Source of the DNA: Acheta domesticus
Taxonomy: Eukaryota > Arthropoda > Insecta > Orthoptera > Gryllidae
Assembly (NCBI GenBank): GCA_031308135.1
Contig: JAHLJT010004567.1
Location: forward strand, 129,279,356-129,343,355
Direction of reading: 5' to 3'
DNA: 64,000 bases
Shown in pieces: positions 42,590 to 54,072 of this stretch (position 1 is the first letter of the stretch; every line of letters begins with the position of its first letter). The translations under genes and the position numbers were made by a program. The notes under the pieces were generated by a model. It ran no database searches, was not told where the DNA came from, and saw only the letters and a program-made list of their open reading frames with translations.

Positions 42590-43077
42590 GTGCATCCACA
42601 AGAGGGTACGTCCTTGTTACCGAAAAACCAATTGAAAGGAAAACGTCCGTCTGTCCGTCCGTCTGTGAACACTGCTAGCGCCTAAACCGTATGTTCGATT
42701 TCTTTCAAAACGGATATTCCCCAGTCGATCCGGTTCTAGTTGAAGCTTTGGGATTTTGAAAAAGTTTCTATAAAATTTGGGGGTACTTTACATGAAGCTC
42801 CCCGGACATTTTTAAAATTATCTCAAAAATGGCTCCAATTTTTTTCTTTACATTTCTTGTAAGAACAGAGTAAAATGCACTTATTAAGGTAGCATTGGTC
42901 CGATTTTCATGGTTAACTGTGAATTTTCGAAAATTGCAAAAGTTTGAATTTTATTCGGCGTCTTCCTCCAATTGCCTAAAATTGCAAATAAAGATTTTTC
43001 CTTCAAATAAAATTTGTTCTTCATAGTGAGTTTTTTCTTTAAGGTCATATACTTTTTTTTAACATTTTTGTGCTCTT
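42590..43077. repeat. Family X fragment
   Basis: Contains AAAACGTCCGTCTGTCCGTC, GTGAACACTGCTAGCGCC, and CAGTCGATCCGGTTCTAGTT blocks in the same order as the left side of 34959-39556. Abuts the right arm of the inverted repeat. Confidence 0.65.
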
Positions 43078-45220
43078 CGTGTGTATGTTGCCTTGATTTC
43101 TGGCGGAACGCGACGGAACGGCGCTTCGTTACCTCAGGAACCAAGTAGAAAAACATACAACCAAAAGGCAGAGAACCAACACTTGGCAACTTGGATTTTT
43201 ATTTCGACCAACTTTCGTTAACCCAAAATTAAATAATTGTCAATTTCATTGAATCATTTCCACCAATGTAATGAAATTATTAGTAAATATAAGACAATAT
43301 ACTGCTCTAATTTATTTTCTATTATTTTAATATTCTCATAGATTCAGTGCTACCAGTGTTATTATTGTTAAGAGATTTATAATTATTAATTTCTTTCATA
43401 AATTTATGCATTATTAGGTGAATTTATTACTTATTTTTGCCTTATTAGAGGCATACAATACATTTCGTATTGTAAATTTCATTTACACCTTATAATTAAC
43501 ACGAAATATTATTTTATGCAATAGGTTCTAATTTTTCTTAATAAATAACACTAATATATCGCGATTATTATTTTTATTATTCCATAAACAATCGCTTTTT
43601 TTGTGGGTGCACACAATGTGCCGCGCAAGTAATTACGTGTCAGAAAGAGACGTGAGTAATTAAAGGTTAAACAACAGTGCGCGCAAGATTCTTTCGAAAA
43701 AATAACTGGCAGTATTTCTGAAAGAAGTGAGAGAAAAATGAAGAAATAGGTGTCATCCATATTCCATCCTAGACTTCGTAAAAAAGTTTCAAGTCGCTAA
43801 AAAAATAGTGATGTTTTATGAATGTGCGATTTGACTTGGAATACCTCCAATAAATTTTTTTCTGCCGAAAAATTGCCGTTTCCCGCTACAGCGTTGCAAA
43901 TCTTCCTCTATACTATGTATGTAGTGAGAGAGAAAGTAATAACGACCGTAATGAAAATATTAATGGGGTATAATATAGTCCAAAAAATTACAGTGGTGTA
44001 GTTTGTGAAAAATGATAGAATACATCAAAATGAGGCTTGTTATTTCATTTTGCACTAACCTTTTAGAAAGGTTCAAGAAAAGTTTGAGTCGTTTTTGAGA
44101 AAATCTTGTTTTCAAAATTCCTATTATTTCTCGAAAAATTATGCGACTTTACATACTTCGAGAAAATTGTACATTACTTCATTTAATGGTATAATTTTTT
44201 AAAATAGTTTTCAAACTGAAGCAATAATTTCATTTTTAATACTGTCATTACAGGAAAGCGCCCAAAAAGTTTAAAATTTTGTGTCAATACATTTATGCAT
44301 TAACATTTTACATTTTCGCCAAATTTCTAGGTGTAAGTCATCCATGGCACAAGTCTAAGCTCGTGTTTTTTTTTTATTTAAGCGCGTCCGAGTTATTTGG
44401 GCGCAGAACCGGACAAAGACGCCCTCACTTCCGTTCGTTCTCGACGGCGAGACCAGGCGCGTCGATACTGCTGGTTCCTATAAGGCCAGTTCCGACTCTC
44501 CTATTATCGATTATCGATACCGCAACTTGGCCTGTTGTCTGCGTGCGCCGACCGCGTAGAATAAATGCTAGTGACGTCACTGGATCTCTCGCAATTTGTT
44601 CTGCAATTTGCCAGATTAGTACGGTGAAAAATGCATAAGCTATCTAACGGTACCTATAGTTTTTGTAGATAGCTTTATGCTTTTGGCATACACGCAAAAA
44701 TAATGAAAACATAACGATTCTGACGAATAATTATTTTGCCTGTTTTCACATAAATGTATTTTAATGCTTATTTAACTTTATAAACATTTTTCTTGAAATT
44801 TTTATATTTTCTTCTAGTCTTGGTTAAACATTTGTTTAAATCATTTTCACTTTCACTAATCCCAGTCGTTCGGCACCGAACCTCTATTTTTGTCTAGCTC
44901 TAGATCGAGGATGTCATTTGTTTTTGAATTCAACATTCTGTATCTTTAGATAACAAAAGCTCGCTTTCGTCTCAATTCTTAACACAAAGATAAGAAGCGG
45001 ATTATCATAAGTGACCGATGGGTCATGGGTGATCGCTGGGCTTCTTCAGGGCCTGGCGCAGACCTGCCCTGAAGAAGACCGCGAAATGATGGTCGAAACG
45101 TCGTCTACACAGCCTGGCACGCGGCATCACCCGGACAACCGAGGTCTCAGATTCGCAATGCAAACATCTCTCGCGTCTCAGTCGATAACCCCAAACTCCT
45201 ACGTTGATTTTGTATAATGT
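43078..45220 (-). repeat. Right arm of the 2.14-kb inverted repeat
   Basis: Partner of 31661-33800. Its first 95 bp (GTGTGTATGTTGCCTTGATT...ACCAAAAGG) reappear in direct orientation immediately past its outer end. Confidence 0.9.
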
Positions 45221-45224
45221 ACGA

Positions 45225-45320
45225 AGTGTGTATGTTGCCTTGATTTCTGGCGGAACGCGACGGAACGGCGCTTCGTTACCTCAGGAACCAAGTAGAAAAA
45301 CATACAACCAAAAGGTTATG
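45225..45320. repeat. Extra direct copy of the inner 95 bp of the arm
   Basis: GTGTGTATGTTGCCTTGATT through ACCAAAAGG matches 43079-43171. It makes the right arm look like a unit bounded by short direct repeats; the left arm lacks this. Confidence 0.85.
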
Positions 45321-45329
45321 TTTGTGTAC

Positions 45330-46320
45330 TTACGTGCACTTTACTTGTGTGCGTACTTACGTGCAATATTGCGTGTAATATGTGCAATTTAAAAAAATAA
45401 AAAAAACAGATTTTCTCAAAAACTGTTCCAATTTTTTTAAACTTTTGGTACGGATAGTGGTAAATGTACCCCATGAGATGACATAAACTCCATATCGCTC
45501 TATTCTTTTATTTTTTCAAAAATTGCAAAAATGTATTTTTTGACTTGTCTCTCACGTCGATAATATTTACATTAGTGACGAGTTGTTTACATTGTTATAT
45601 TTACGAGTACATTTGCTTTAAATAATGTCAAGTAAAGTTTCACGAGAACTCAACCGTTTTCTGTGAAAACTGGCTCAAACTTCCGCATTTTCAGAAACTT
45701 CATTTTCTCAGTAATGGCTACAATTCTTTTCTTCAAAATATTGGAATGGATTGAAATTTTTTGTTTTTTCAAATATTACACAAATGTAATTTTTTGAACG
45801 ATCTATCACATCTTCAATGTGTACCTTACCAGCAATTAGTAAACACTATTGTATTTGTGAGTTAATGTGCTTCAAATGACTTCAAATAAAGTTTTTTGAA
45901 AACTCAAAAATTTTCTGTTGAAAAGAGCTTCAAATTTCGCATTTTTAGTAACGCTTATACGTCATTTTCTTAAAAATGGCTACAAATTTTTAAAGGAAAA
46001 TTGCCATATAGGACGAAGTTTTTGTGTTCTTTAATATTCTAAAAGTAATATTTCCGTTCTATTATTAGAAATCCAAAAACGTAAGAAAATCTTTAAAAAA
46101 AAATGTAAATTGGGCGGCGATAGATGGCAGCTGGCACGAGTATGTGACAATTCCGAATAGCTAGCCCAGATCCAAGGAAATAGAAATTAATACGGGAAAT
46201 TCGTTGCCATTCTGTAGCACCACTAATTTTTTGTTCAAAACGTCCGTCCGTCTGTCTGTCCTTCAGCACCACTAGTTTCAACAAATTCTTCACATTTTTT
46301 AAAGTCAAAGTGCACATTGT
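45330..46320. repeat. Family X fragment (inverted relative to 37950-38900)
   Basis: Shares ACGTGCAATATTGCGTG-like, AAACTTTTGGTA, CTCACGTC and TTTTTGTGTTCTTTAATATT segments with 37950-38900 in reverse orientation. Confidence 0.6.
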
Positions 46321-46929
46321 CACATCTTCGTGAAGTTCTCTTTCTTTAGAGACCTCCGGTTACGTGTACACAAAACTCGTCCATACTACTGAAATAATAT
46401 AAAAGAGGGTTTTATATAATATAAACAATAAAACTTGAGATGAAGTAGCAGCATCTTGACTATTACAAGCTGTACCAACCATTTTCTACTATCCACCCAT
46501 TTTCATTTATTTATAAATCGATGTTTCATAATAAATTTAATTTTCTTGCACGTCACATGTAGATCTTTTACTAAATTTTTCAAAAGAGCATTTATAAGTA
46601 AAGAGTGAGTACTACGAGAATAGTCATCTTAGTTTTTTTGCTTCATTTTGTTCAAGATATAAATTATTTTGTTGAGATTACTAATCACTCTAGGGAACCT
46701 ATTAATTCCTAGCTTTCAATGCAATATGAATGCATCTGAACACGCAGACTTGAAAATTTCACCGAATCCTTGCTGATAACGAAAATACTGGTACAGATGA
46801 AGCAGATCCTAACAAAACACAGTCACTCTCTACTGTACACAATAGAAGTATTTCTTAATTGTGGTGTTGAGGAAAAAACAACTGCTTAGTCAAGTGAGTT
46901 GTAGTTTGATTTAAATTTAGTATGGTAAG
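46321..46929. other. Gene-free AT-rich stretch
   Basis: No gene or repeat recognised. Confidence 0.4.
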
Positions 46930-47547
46930 GTGATTTCGATTGCCTTATTAGCCCGGCAGAATGCGCGCGGTGTGCTTGAGTCACCCCAGCATTGTTTCGG
47001 AGCTCACTGTGCTTTCAGTTTTATTTATAATCCTGCGAGCTTCTCAATACCTTTCAAGGAAAGCTTTGTGGACATATCTCGACTCTTCCCTTCAACTACT
47101 TCCTGTCGTTTCCTGGAAATTTCGTCTCAAAGGCGCTGTCGCGCTGCGTGGGGGCCACCGAGTCACCTCGCGAAACCTTTGTTATCGGTTTCTGCCACGC
47201 TGTTCGCAGTAGTTCTCAGCAGGACGGCACAGAGTTAGGTTTCATTTTCAAATATACACCATGGTAAGTGCTTTTGTTATTGAATATTTTTTCATACCAA
47301 ATATTTTAATGATATGATTATAATATATTTATCTTATTGTGATATATTTGTATGTATATTTGTATATATTTATTTATATTGTAATGTATGTTGTGCTCAG
47401 TTACATGTTTACATAATATTATTTATATACTTACAATTTTTAGTGGTTTTTAGGCGCAGAAGAGATTGTATCCTACACGCGATGAGGAGAAAATTATTGA
47501 GCTTCTGCTTTGTGAAAGTTGTTTGCAAAAATAACATTGTTAAAAGT
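46930..47547 (+). CDS. Candidate short spliced gene (GC-rich leader exon, ATG at the splice donor)
   Basis: A moderately GC-rich leader ends ACACCATG|GTAAGTGC (47262). An acceptor at TGGTTTTTAG|GCGCAG (47455) joins in phase, giving a 27-codon frame MAQKRLYPTRDEEKIIELLL ending TAA. The fit of ATG with consensus donor and acceptor is suggestive; a further donor inside the second exon might lengthen it. It may be a fragment of a host or transposon gene. No family recognised. Confidence 0.25.
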
Positions 47548-49150
47548 TAAAATTTGATTTGTGCTTGTTTCCAAACTATTATAAATACTTGGAAATAACC
47601 AGGTGTTTATTAAAAAAATTAAATAGTTTGTTATTAAATGTTTTCTTGACATTTTTACTGTGGGGCGACTAAGGCACTCAGTTTGTTACAAAACTTGGCG
47701 CGTCCACTGCCGAGATAGAAGGATTAAAAGGAATTCTTTATACTTTCAAAATAGTGATAAAAGTATAGTACATAATGAAACGATGATGTAATGATGGATA
47801 TTAATATACGAGTGTGATATTACGATACGAGCGAGTAGCGTAAACTTCAAACGAGTGTATTAATTGTAACCGTTCTCCGATTGGGTGGGGTTTAGGGAAT
47901 ATTTTAATATCTTTTTTCGTTTAGTTAACTAATTATGCTCATTTATTGCATGAAAAATCGGTAATTATCTCCATGTTAATGGCACGCGTGGAATTAAAAG
48001 TCAACCGTGCAATTAAGATTCTACAACCACCAATCAGAACTCACAAAAGATCAAAATCGTTTAATTATGATACTATGAACACACGTGGCCAAGCTATTTG
48101 CAGCCGGCCGTGAAATAAACAAAAATGTCAACAACCTATACGTGAGCGAATAAAACAAAATTATAAAAAATTACTCTGTTCTTATCTGAAATGCGTTCGA
48201 GACCCGGAAGAACAATGTTCTTATTTGAATCGGGAGGATTAATGATGTTTGTTTTAACATTAGGCCATGAGGACCGATGTTTTTGTCTAAATTGCAGTTG
48301 TGGCCATGTGGCCAATGATAAAAATTGACTTAAGGTTGCTGTTTTGCATCTCTGGTAGTTCTGATGAAATGAGGTTTCAGATAAAAACAAAATGATTAGT
48401 GAAGAAATGAGGAAGTGAATGGCGGTAACTGAAATAAGTGATATTTTGCAGTTTGTAAATTGAATTTACTACATAGAAATTTGAGTGACAAATGAATACA
48501 TAAATACAAAAAAAAAACACTGACCTTCCTTTGATGTATAACATGGTACAATACTTAAAGCTAAAATACAACCGTGCTTCCTGAGTTTAAGGTGAGAAGT
48601 TTGCAATTGTAGTTCCTTCCGTTCTGCGACGTAATGAAGTTGATGCACAAGAAATTACTTAACGTGTGGTCACAACACAATTCAGGTATAACTTGAACAT
48701 TTACTGTAGTTGAAGTAGTTCAATATAACACGTTTTGTATAGACAATGATGAAAAAAAAACAATGTTTTGAGTGAATTTGTGAGCGCAAGGGCTCGCGTG
48801 CGTGTGCCCACAGAGGCGGTTGCCAGCCAGACTATGGCTGCGAACAAGAGTAACGTATTTTCCGCCGCCCCCGGCAGTGCGCTGTTGCCGGAGCGGTGTC
48901 GGCTCGGCGAGCGCTGGTTCGGCGTTGCCGCTTTGTCCGCATAGATTCTCGACGCGATTTGTAACATACTCCTTAGTAATATTGATATTTATGGTACAAT
49001 TTGTTAAATTCTTAAAAATTACCCTCCCACATTTGGCATCGATGATCCTGATCCAGACAACCCTTCATAATTTTCAGAAATATGTACTTCAACGTGACTT
49101 GTCCCAGGTAAAGCTGTGTGTGATGTTCAGGCAGTGGGCATCATAGTTAA
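47548..49150. other. Gene-free stretch
   Basis: AT-rich with a short GC-richer patch at 48780-48950. Nothing supported. Confidence 0.4.
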
Positions 49151-49153
49151 TGA

Positions 49154-50281
49154 CTAATCTGATCTTTCACCTATACGCTTTGCAATTTTTATTTTATTTT
49201 GTATGGAATCTTCAATGTAACTTTCTGCTTCAGAAGAAGAACGCCATCCACCGTGTCGTTTCACTGTTAAAATGTCAGCTCCACTATCAGCCAGAAAAGT
49301 AGCAGATGTTCTTCTAAAACAATACCCAGTAAATAAATTTGCATCGGGAATGTTTAAGAATAAAGCTCTCTCCCTTGGGATTCTTCCAAAAGTATTTATA
49401 CCTACTGGTTGAACGCTGCATCGTCCATTATTATAAAATACAAATAATTTTCTATGTTTTACTTGTTTGGGGCGAAGTGAAAAATACTGTTGACATTTTT
49501 CAACATAATTAACAGAACCTGTCTCATTAAGGATTGTGAATTTTCTCACAATATTTGTTTTGGTTTTTTCTAAATTTACTAGCAGTACACTTCCTTCTTC
49601 TTTAAGGTCGTCCACACACAAGTTGTATAATTCATAACGTCTGCAGGCACCACAGACACCAAATATCGCAACAACCTAAATACATTAACAAAATTTTATT
49701 TTTAGTCTATTGTATGCTATTAGTAACATCTTAATGACATCATACTTTCATTTACTACACTTGCCTTCATAAGAAGGTATTTCTTATCTGGTGCCTCTGT
49801 GAGAAATCTATTAATTTCGTCTTTGCTGAATACATTTGATTTTTTCGGCACAATTTCTTTATTTTTTGATTTTACAAAATCAATTAATTTTTTGTAATTC
49901 GAAATGTCTATGTTTTCTTTGACACGCAACATCATCTTCAACATTGATAAGTAGGCCATAAGCAGGAGGGTTTGACGCTAGCTGACTTTTGTATCATAAA
50001 ATATTTGACATAAGTAAATTAAATGTATTTCATGACAAAAAATTATCTTAGCATATTACAAATAAAAAACATAAACTTCAATTGTATTTACCCGTTCTAA
50101 AAAATAAGCCATCAACACTTTTTCCGAGTCGGAAGTGACTTTTTTCTGCTTTCCACAACTTGTATAAGTTGTATTCCCTTTCATATACTTCCTTACTTTT
50201 ATTCGGAAGTAAATTATTCATCGCTTCGTCCGCTTCTTGCAATATCTCTTCAGGAATACTTTCCATGTCTTCCATTTTCAA
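49154..50281 (-). pseudogene. Crypton tyrosine recombinase (spliced, one frameshift)
   Basis: Three minus-strand exons. The first (50281 to about 50092) starts MKMEDMESIPEEILQEADEA and ends at a GTAAAT donor. The second (about 50005-49765) includes KPSCLW and LKMMLRVKENIDISNY in two frames, then SKDEINRF and KKYLLMK. A GC-AG intron (49764-49676, AAG|GCAAGT...TTTAG) leads to VVAIFGVCGACRRYEL, with the first catalytic Arg. The C-terminus has TGYCFRRTSATFLADSGA (the His-x-x-Arg box with Tyr for His) and KRHGGWRSSSEAESYI with the nucleophile Tyr. This is a Crypton-type recombinase; the His to Tyr change and the shift near 49945 suggest it is dead. Confidence 0.75.
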
Positions 50282-50289
50282 TATAAGTC

Positions 50290-52239
50290 ACTATACTGAT
50301 CGTACGTAAACAAAGCATGGCCCACTAGAATTGGCATTGTTTAGAAGCAATACGTCATCAAACGTATTCATCGATGTATGTGTATGAAGTGTCATACACA
50401 TGCACGTAACGTATGTATTTGAGTTAAAAAAAATAAATTATTCTTGAATGGAAACGAAAAAACGTTAAATGTAACACGTGCATAAAGGGGGATAATTGCA
50501 CTCGTGGTACATAAGAAAACTCGCTCCTAACGTCGCTCGTTTTCTTCAACATACCACTCATGCAATTATCCCCCTCTTTATACACTCGTTTCGTTAATTA
50601 CTATAATATTTAATTAATATATCAATAAACAAAGCAATGTTTCGCCGTGTGTTGGCGTGCCACTGAAACGGTTTCGGTTTTGTTACTTCAACAATATCAT
50701 TCAACAAAGATAAATAATAGGTCTCTTATCGTTTCAATACTGATTTGAATGTAAATTATTTATGACTGCAGGAGCACCTGCACAGGATACTGTGCTTCTC
50801 TGTATTGTCGGACATTACTACGTAACAATAAAACACGACAATTTTAATCTTAAAGCCATCATCAATGTGGATTTATTCATTTGCTGCAATGGAATCATTC
50901 GCCTCTTCCTAATAACATCATTATCAACATATGCAATTAAATATCTTTAAACATAATAAACACTTAACATAAAACAAAATATTATCTCACAAACACACTT
51001 AACATTCCAACATTCATTCACACTGCACGCGTTTACTCTTAAGCATGGCCATTTTGTTATTTTCATTACTTTAAATGGTTATCAACAGTTATCAACCAAT
51101 CTCGATCAGGGTTTTCGTCCAGTTTTCCTGATCCTTTTAGCAAATGCTGAGATGGTCCCTTGTTTCGCTTCTGGACATAAATGTAACTTCATTATTTGTG
51201 CACGTCTTCTGAAAAATACTTATTGAAATTATTGTTTTCCATATTATCGCGGCAAAAAGTATTATTCTTTCATGAAGAACATGGTGAGGGTTAAGGGCAC
51301 AAATTCATAGCTAATTTACCTTTGAAAATATATTTTCTTTATTATATAGGAGCGAATATTTTTGTCGACAAAACTTGAATAAACCACACTTTTCTTTGTA
51401 TTCAAAATTCGACAAGAATATGGTTTAGGATAGAGATCACAGAATTATGAAAGCGTGCACAAATTTTACTTCTCCCCATAGCTCGTCACACACAGTTTTA
51501 AACTGTTTTTGACGTAAATAAATAAACTACATTTATGGTTCTTCAAAAAAAAACTTGGCCTTGTCATAAACTGTGCCGCTAGTGAGTCGAATGCAAAAAC
51601 ATCTCACTTTCCTTTCAAAGTTCGGCAACGTTGAGTCGGCCGCCACCAATCACGGCTGCATCCTTCTTCACAGGTTCTGTAGATCTGCAACTCTGCCTTT
51701 ACATCCGACACCTAAGTTCAGCATTGATCTCATACGTTTGAGCCCGGCACGTTCTCTATCAAAATTGCGCACCATCTAACATTGCGGAGACCCGACGTGC
51801 TCTCTGCCGAAACTGTCTACCGTCTGATTGATCGCCTGCACTCGCCAGGAAAATTTTTGAAACAACGCACTATCTCTCGTCTTTTGTCCACAGTATTGTT
51901 GTACGACGAAAATTGCGTTCTTGATCTTATTCAGTTATGTATTCACGTACGGCTTTGAAATAATTTGTCGGCCAAATTCATTTAAGTGACATGCCTCTTT
52001 AAAATATTCTAAACAGTCCTTATTTAATTGTCTTACCGTGATTTGCTTACACGGTGTATACCATTTACATGTCAATTGATGTCACTTCATGTTATTACAA
52101 TTTTTCTAAATTTGGCGCTATCCTAATATCTACTGTTCATGGCACATCACAAACATAACATGTCTTAGTTTATTTACTTTTGCTTACTCGGACTTCACGA
52201 AATTATGCGATATTTGCGTAATAAAACAGAAAGTTCCTA
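50290..52239. other. Gene-free AT-rich stretch
   Basis: No gene seen. GGGGGATAATTGCA near 50487 and its inverse TGCAATTATCCCCCTC near 50562 form an inverted pair that could be a small element's ends. Confidence 0.4.
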
Positions 52240-53255
52240 CGTCCCCGCATTAAACGTGTGAGAAAACTTTCAAAAAATTACATTGGTGCAATTTGTGCAA
52301 AAGCAAAAAAAAAAACACAAATTGAACTTTACGCCGCATTAAAGAGTGCAATTAGCACTATCCGTTCGGAAAGTCTGAAGAAAAAATGTGCTGCCATTTT
52401 TAAGAAATGCGCTTGAACGTTTCTGAAAAGGCGGAATATTGAGCTAGTTTTCACAGAAAAAAGGTTTAGTTCTCGAGAAACGTGGTGTGACATTATTTAA
52501 AGCACATGTACTCGTAAATATCATAATGTGAAAAAATCGCTGCTAATGTAAATATTACCGACGTGTTCGTGAGAAAAAACAAACGAATGTATTTGGCGTT
52601 TATGTCATCTCGTAGAGTACATTTAGTTCTATCCCTACCAAAAGTTTCAAGAGAGTTTAAAGAAAGTTTTTGAGACAATCTTGTTTTTGTATTTTATTAA
52701 AATAGCGCATATCACGCAATATTGCGCGAAAACTATAAAAGTTTCAAAAAATGTACAAGACCTTAATGAAAGAACTCACTTTTGAGAACACATTTTATTT
52801 GGCGGAAAATCTCTGTCTTTAATTTTGTAGTTGTAGGAAAACGCCATAAATAGTTTGAATTTATTCAATTTTCGAAAAATTAGAGTTTTCAGTTAACATG
52901 AGACCTAAGCCATTATCTTACATGACTTTCAGATTATCCAACAAAAAATTTTAGTCAACATTTTTTGAAACTTTTTAAAATATCTACATGTTAAGTACCC
53001 CTCAAAGTTAATTCATCGGTTTCAAATTCAAGGGGCCATGAGATCCGTCAGATCGATCGAGGAATATTAATTTAGAAGAAAATTGGGTGAACGGTTTGGT
53101 CGCTAGCGTTGTTCACAGACAGACGGACACATGTTTTGTTATCAATGGATTTTTCGGTATCAACCCACATAACTTGGATTCTGGCTGCATCATGTAATAG
53201 GGGATTTTGTTTTTTAATTTAGCAACTGGATTTATCCACTTTTTTTCAGGGCCCG
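52240..53255. repeat. Family X fragment
   Basis: Follows the right half of 34959-39556: GCAATTAGCACTATCCGTTC, TTTCGAGAAAC-type, CACGCAATATTGCGCGAAAA, GGTCGCTAGCGTTGTTCACA and TTTATCCACTTTTTT blocks in order, truncated at a C/G-rich run near 53280. Confidence 0.65.
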
Positions 53256-54072
53256 GCCAGGCGCGGATCCAAGGGGGGGTCTCGAGTGTCATGACCCCCC
53301 CCCCAATGATGTACCCTCACAATTTTGCGAGAAACTCTAAGATCTAAACTCTAAAAAAATCTCTGAGAAACTGATAACTGTTCCAGTGTTCTTTCAGAAT
53401 TGGGACTGTTCGAGACATTTTTTGTGATATTTTCAGATATTTTCAGACAATTCTAGAAATTTCTAAAAATTTAGCAGTGCTGAAACTAATGAATTTACAT
53501 AGAAATTGGAATTTTATTTGTATAAAAATAGTTTTAGTACAAAGAAATATACCTAAACAAGTAACACATGTTAAGTCGGAATCAAATACACTGCGCGTTA
53601 CTAGTGTTGCCAACTTAATGTGAATATTTGTCACTAATTGAACGAGAGAATTTGGGGCAAAATGGACGTCAGCACATGGTCTCATCTTAAAAGTCACAAC
53701 CGTTGTTCGAAGGGAATAGAACTAGCTAAACTTAGTAATAATAATGGTCTGTATGTAGAATTTTCAACAATGTAGCTTTCTGGTGTTCGTTAGAATTCAG
53801 TTTCGATGATACAATCCAATTCAGTACCGGAACTCTTATGGAACTCAATGTTTATTGAACCTAAAAATGCCTAATGTAATCAGTAACGGCGAACCTAATT
53901 TCATCATTGAAGTTTGTTGCCAGTTCTAGTTTTGTGAGAACGTAAGAAGACGCTTTCAGCACAAGTTAAGGCAATCGACAGGGGTTAGAGGTAAAGATTT
54001 GTCGAAAAGAATTAGAGTTACAGAATTTTAGTTTGGCTGATGAGCGAGGATAGTGTCTGACGCCTAAAATAC
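53256..54072. other. Gene-free stretch
   Basis: AT-rich, with a C run at 53293-53302. No gene supported. Confidence 0.4.
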
